This document shows, piece by piece, positions 15,086 to 15,698 of a DNA stretch of 15,698 nt (within the stretch, counting starts at the first letter, position 1; every line of letters starts with the position of its first letter). The notes below the pieces were generated by a model, which worked only from the letters and a program-made list of their open reading frames with translations, did no database searches and was not told the DNA's origin. The DNA is from an uncultured Prevotella sp. Its GTDB lineage: Bacteria > Bacteroidota > Bacteroidia > Bacteroidales > Bacteroidaceae. Made by a program: the position numbers and the translations under genes. The stretch is from contig CAJKQX010000059.1 in assembly GCA_905202125.1 (NCBI GenBank), positions 1-15,698 on the forward strand, read 5' to 3'.

Positions 15086-15502
15086 ATGGAATTACAAGGA
15101 AAAATTATTGCAGCTCTTCCCGAACGTAGCGGCACATCCGCTCGTGGCGAATGGAAAGCTCAGGATTTCGTTATAGAAACACATGACGCGTATCCGCGCA
15201 AGATGGTATTTTCTGTATTTGGAGCAGACCGTCTGTCGCGTTTCAATATTCAGATTGGACAGGAGGTTGTAGTATCATTCGACATTGATGCACACGAGTA
15301 CAACGGCCGTTGGTTCAACAGTATCCGTGCTTACGATGTGAGACCGGCCGCCAATGCTGCCCCGAATACCACCGTACAGTCTGTCAATCAGGATCCGTTT
15401 GCTTCTAATGTTGCGCCAAGCACCAATCCATTCGACGTGAATACGGCAAATACCAATCAGGCACCTGCTTCACAGGAACAGTCTGACGATCTGCCTTTCT
15501 AA
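15086..15502 (+). CDS. DUF3127 family protein with SSB-like C-terminal tip
   Basis: The 138-residue protein matches the DUF3127 family of Bacteroidetes: MELQGKIIAALPERSG, then AQDFVIETHDAYPRKMVFSV, VVVSFDIDAHEYNGRWFNSI and RAYDV, about 95 residues of probable beta-strands compatible with an OB fold. Residues about 96-132 are a disordered Asn/Ala/Pro/Gln linker. The last residues are SDDLPF. This architecture (small OB-like domain, low-complexity linker, acidic tip ending in Pro-Phe) is that of single-stranded DNA-binding protein, whose DDDIPF tip recruits repair and replication enzymes. The family has no established function; ssDNA binding is my inference. It is divergent from dnaN and has its own terminator, so it is monocistronic. 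Confidence 0.88.
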   Translation: MELQGKIIAALPERSGTSARGEWKAQDFVIETHDAYPRKMVFSVFGADRLSRFNIQIGQEVVVSFDIDAHEYNGRWFNSIRAYDVRPAANAAPNTTVQSVNQDPFASNVAPSTNPFDVNTANTNQAPASQEQSDDLPF

Positions 15503-15528
15503 CACGCAGACCTATTTTATAATACTAT

Positions 15529-15599
15529 CATCGCGTCCGCAATCAAGTTATTGATAATCATTGGTTATCATTCATAGTAATTGCGAACGCGATGTTTTG
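15529..15599 (+). terminator. terminator of the DUF3127 gene
   Basis: CATCGCGTCCGCAAT (15529-15543) pairs with ATTGCGAACGCGATG (15580-15594) in a 15-bp stem with a single C/A mismatch, followed by TTTTGTG. The 36-nt loop contains a nested hairpin, GATAA (15553-15557) with TTATC (15565-15569). Confidence 0.85.
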
Positions 15600-15698
15600 T
15601 GTCCATTCGTTTGGGATTATATTAGACATCTGATTGGCGCGCTCGCAAATGCAAATTTTTAACATTTCGTTTTTGCAGGATTTACTTCCGTTTTAGAA

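Noticed and set aside
15600..15698. Start of a further gene at the right edge
   Set aside because: No ORF, promoter match or RNA fold can be supported in the last 99 bases.

Overview
Almost all of this window (about 1.4 to 15.7 kb) reads as chromosomal DNA of a Bacteroidales bacterium, most likely a Prevotella-like species. Three things support this: the gene order dnaN - exonuclease - coaBC - DUF4835 - recN; lineage-typical families (DUF4835, DUF3127); and promoters of the Bacteroidetes type (TTTG, about 20 nt, TAnnTTTG) with no Shine-Dalgarno sites. The first 1.2 kb is different. It encodes the 3' end of a Gram-positive LPXTG surface adhesin of streptococcal type, followed by a Shine-Dalgarno-like site and the first codons of a cut-off gene. 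A Bacteroidales cell has no sortase-anchored wall, so the left end is either an assembly chimera or a fresh insertion of foreign DNA. The join lies somewhere between about 1204 and 1400.

Layout: 2-1201 adhesin fragment; 1204-1242 truncated ORF; 1243-2108 AT-rich noncoding DNA with a degenerate 22-nt-period repeat array (1483-1592), a possible folded element and a well-formed promoter; 2109-4829 pyruvate phosphate dikinase with a strong terminator; 4904-5248 noncoding leader; 5249-6157 AraC-family regulator; 6231-6318 a second 22-nt-period array between convergent genes; 6375-6911 (minus) O6-alkylguanine-DNA alkyltransferase; 7009-7386 a stacked hairpin and decayed gene remnants.

From 14933 down to 7473 on the minus strand lies a tight six-gene operon: dnaN (sliding clamp), a DEDDh exonuclease with an ExoX-like C-terminus, coaBC (coenzyme A synthesis), a DUF4835 envelope protein, recN (double-strand break repair) and a secreted protein with a degenerate trypsin-like domain plus TPRs. 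Gaps between genes are 1-14 nt, one good promoter precedes dnaN, and a hairpin terminator follows the last gene. Divergent from dnaN is a DUF3127 protein that ends in an SSB-like acidic tip (SDDLPF), with its own terminator. The theme on the right side is replication and repair, with CoA and envelope genes embedded in it.

Points most worth a second look are the cross-phylum junction, the two noncoding arrays that share a 22-nt period and hairpin design but not sequence, the SSB-like tail on DUF3127, the protease-like domain lacking its histidine, and the altered active-site residues of CoaC. No CRISPR array, tRNA, rRNA, IS element or integrase was seen.
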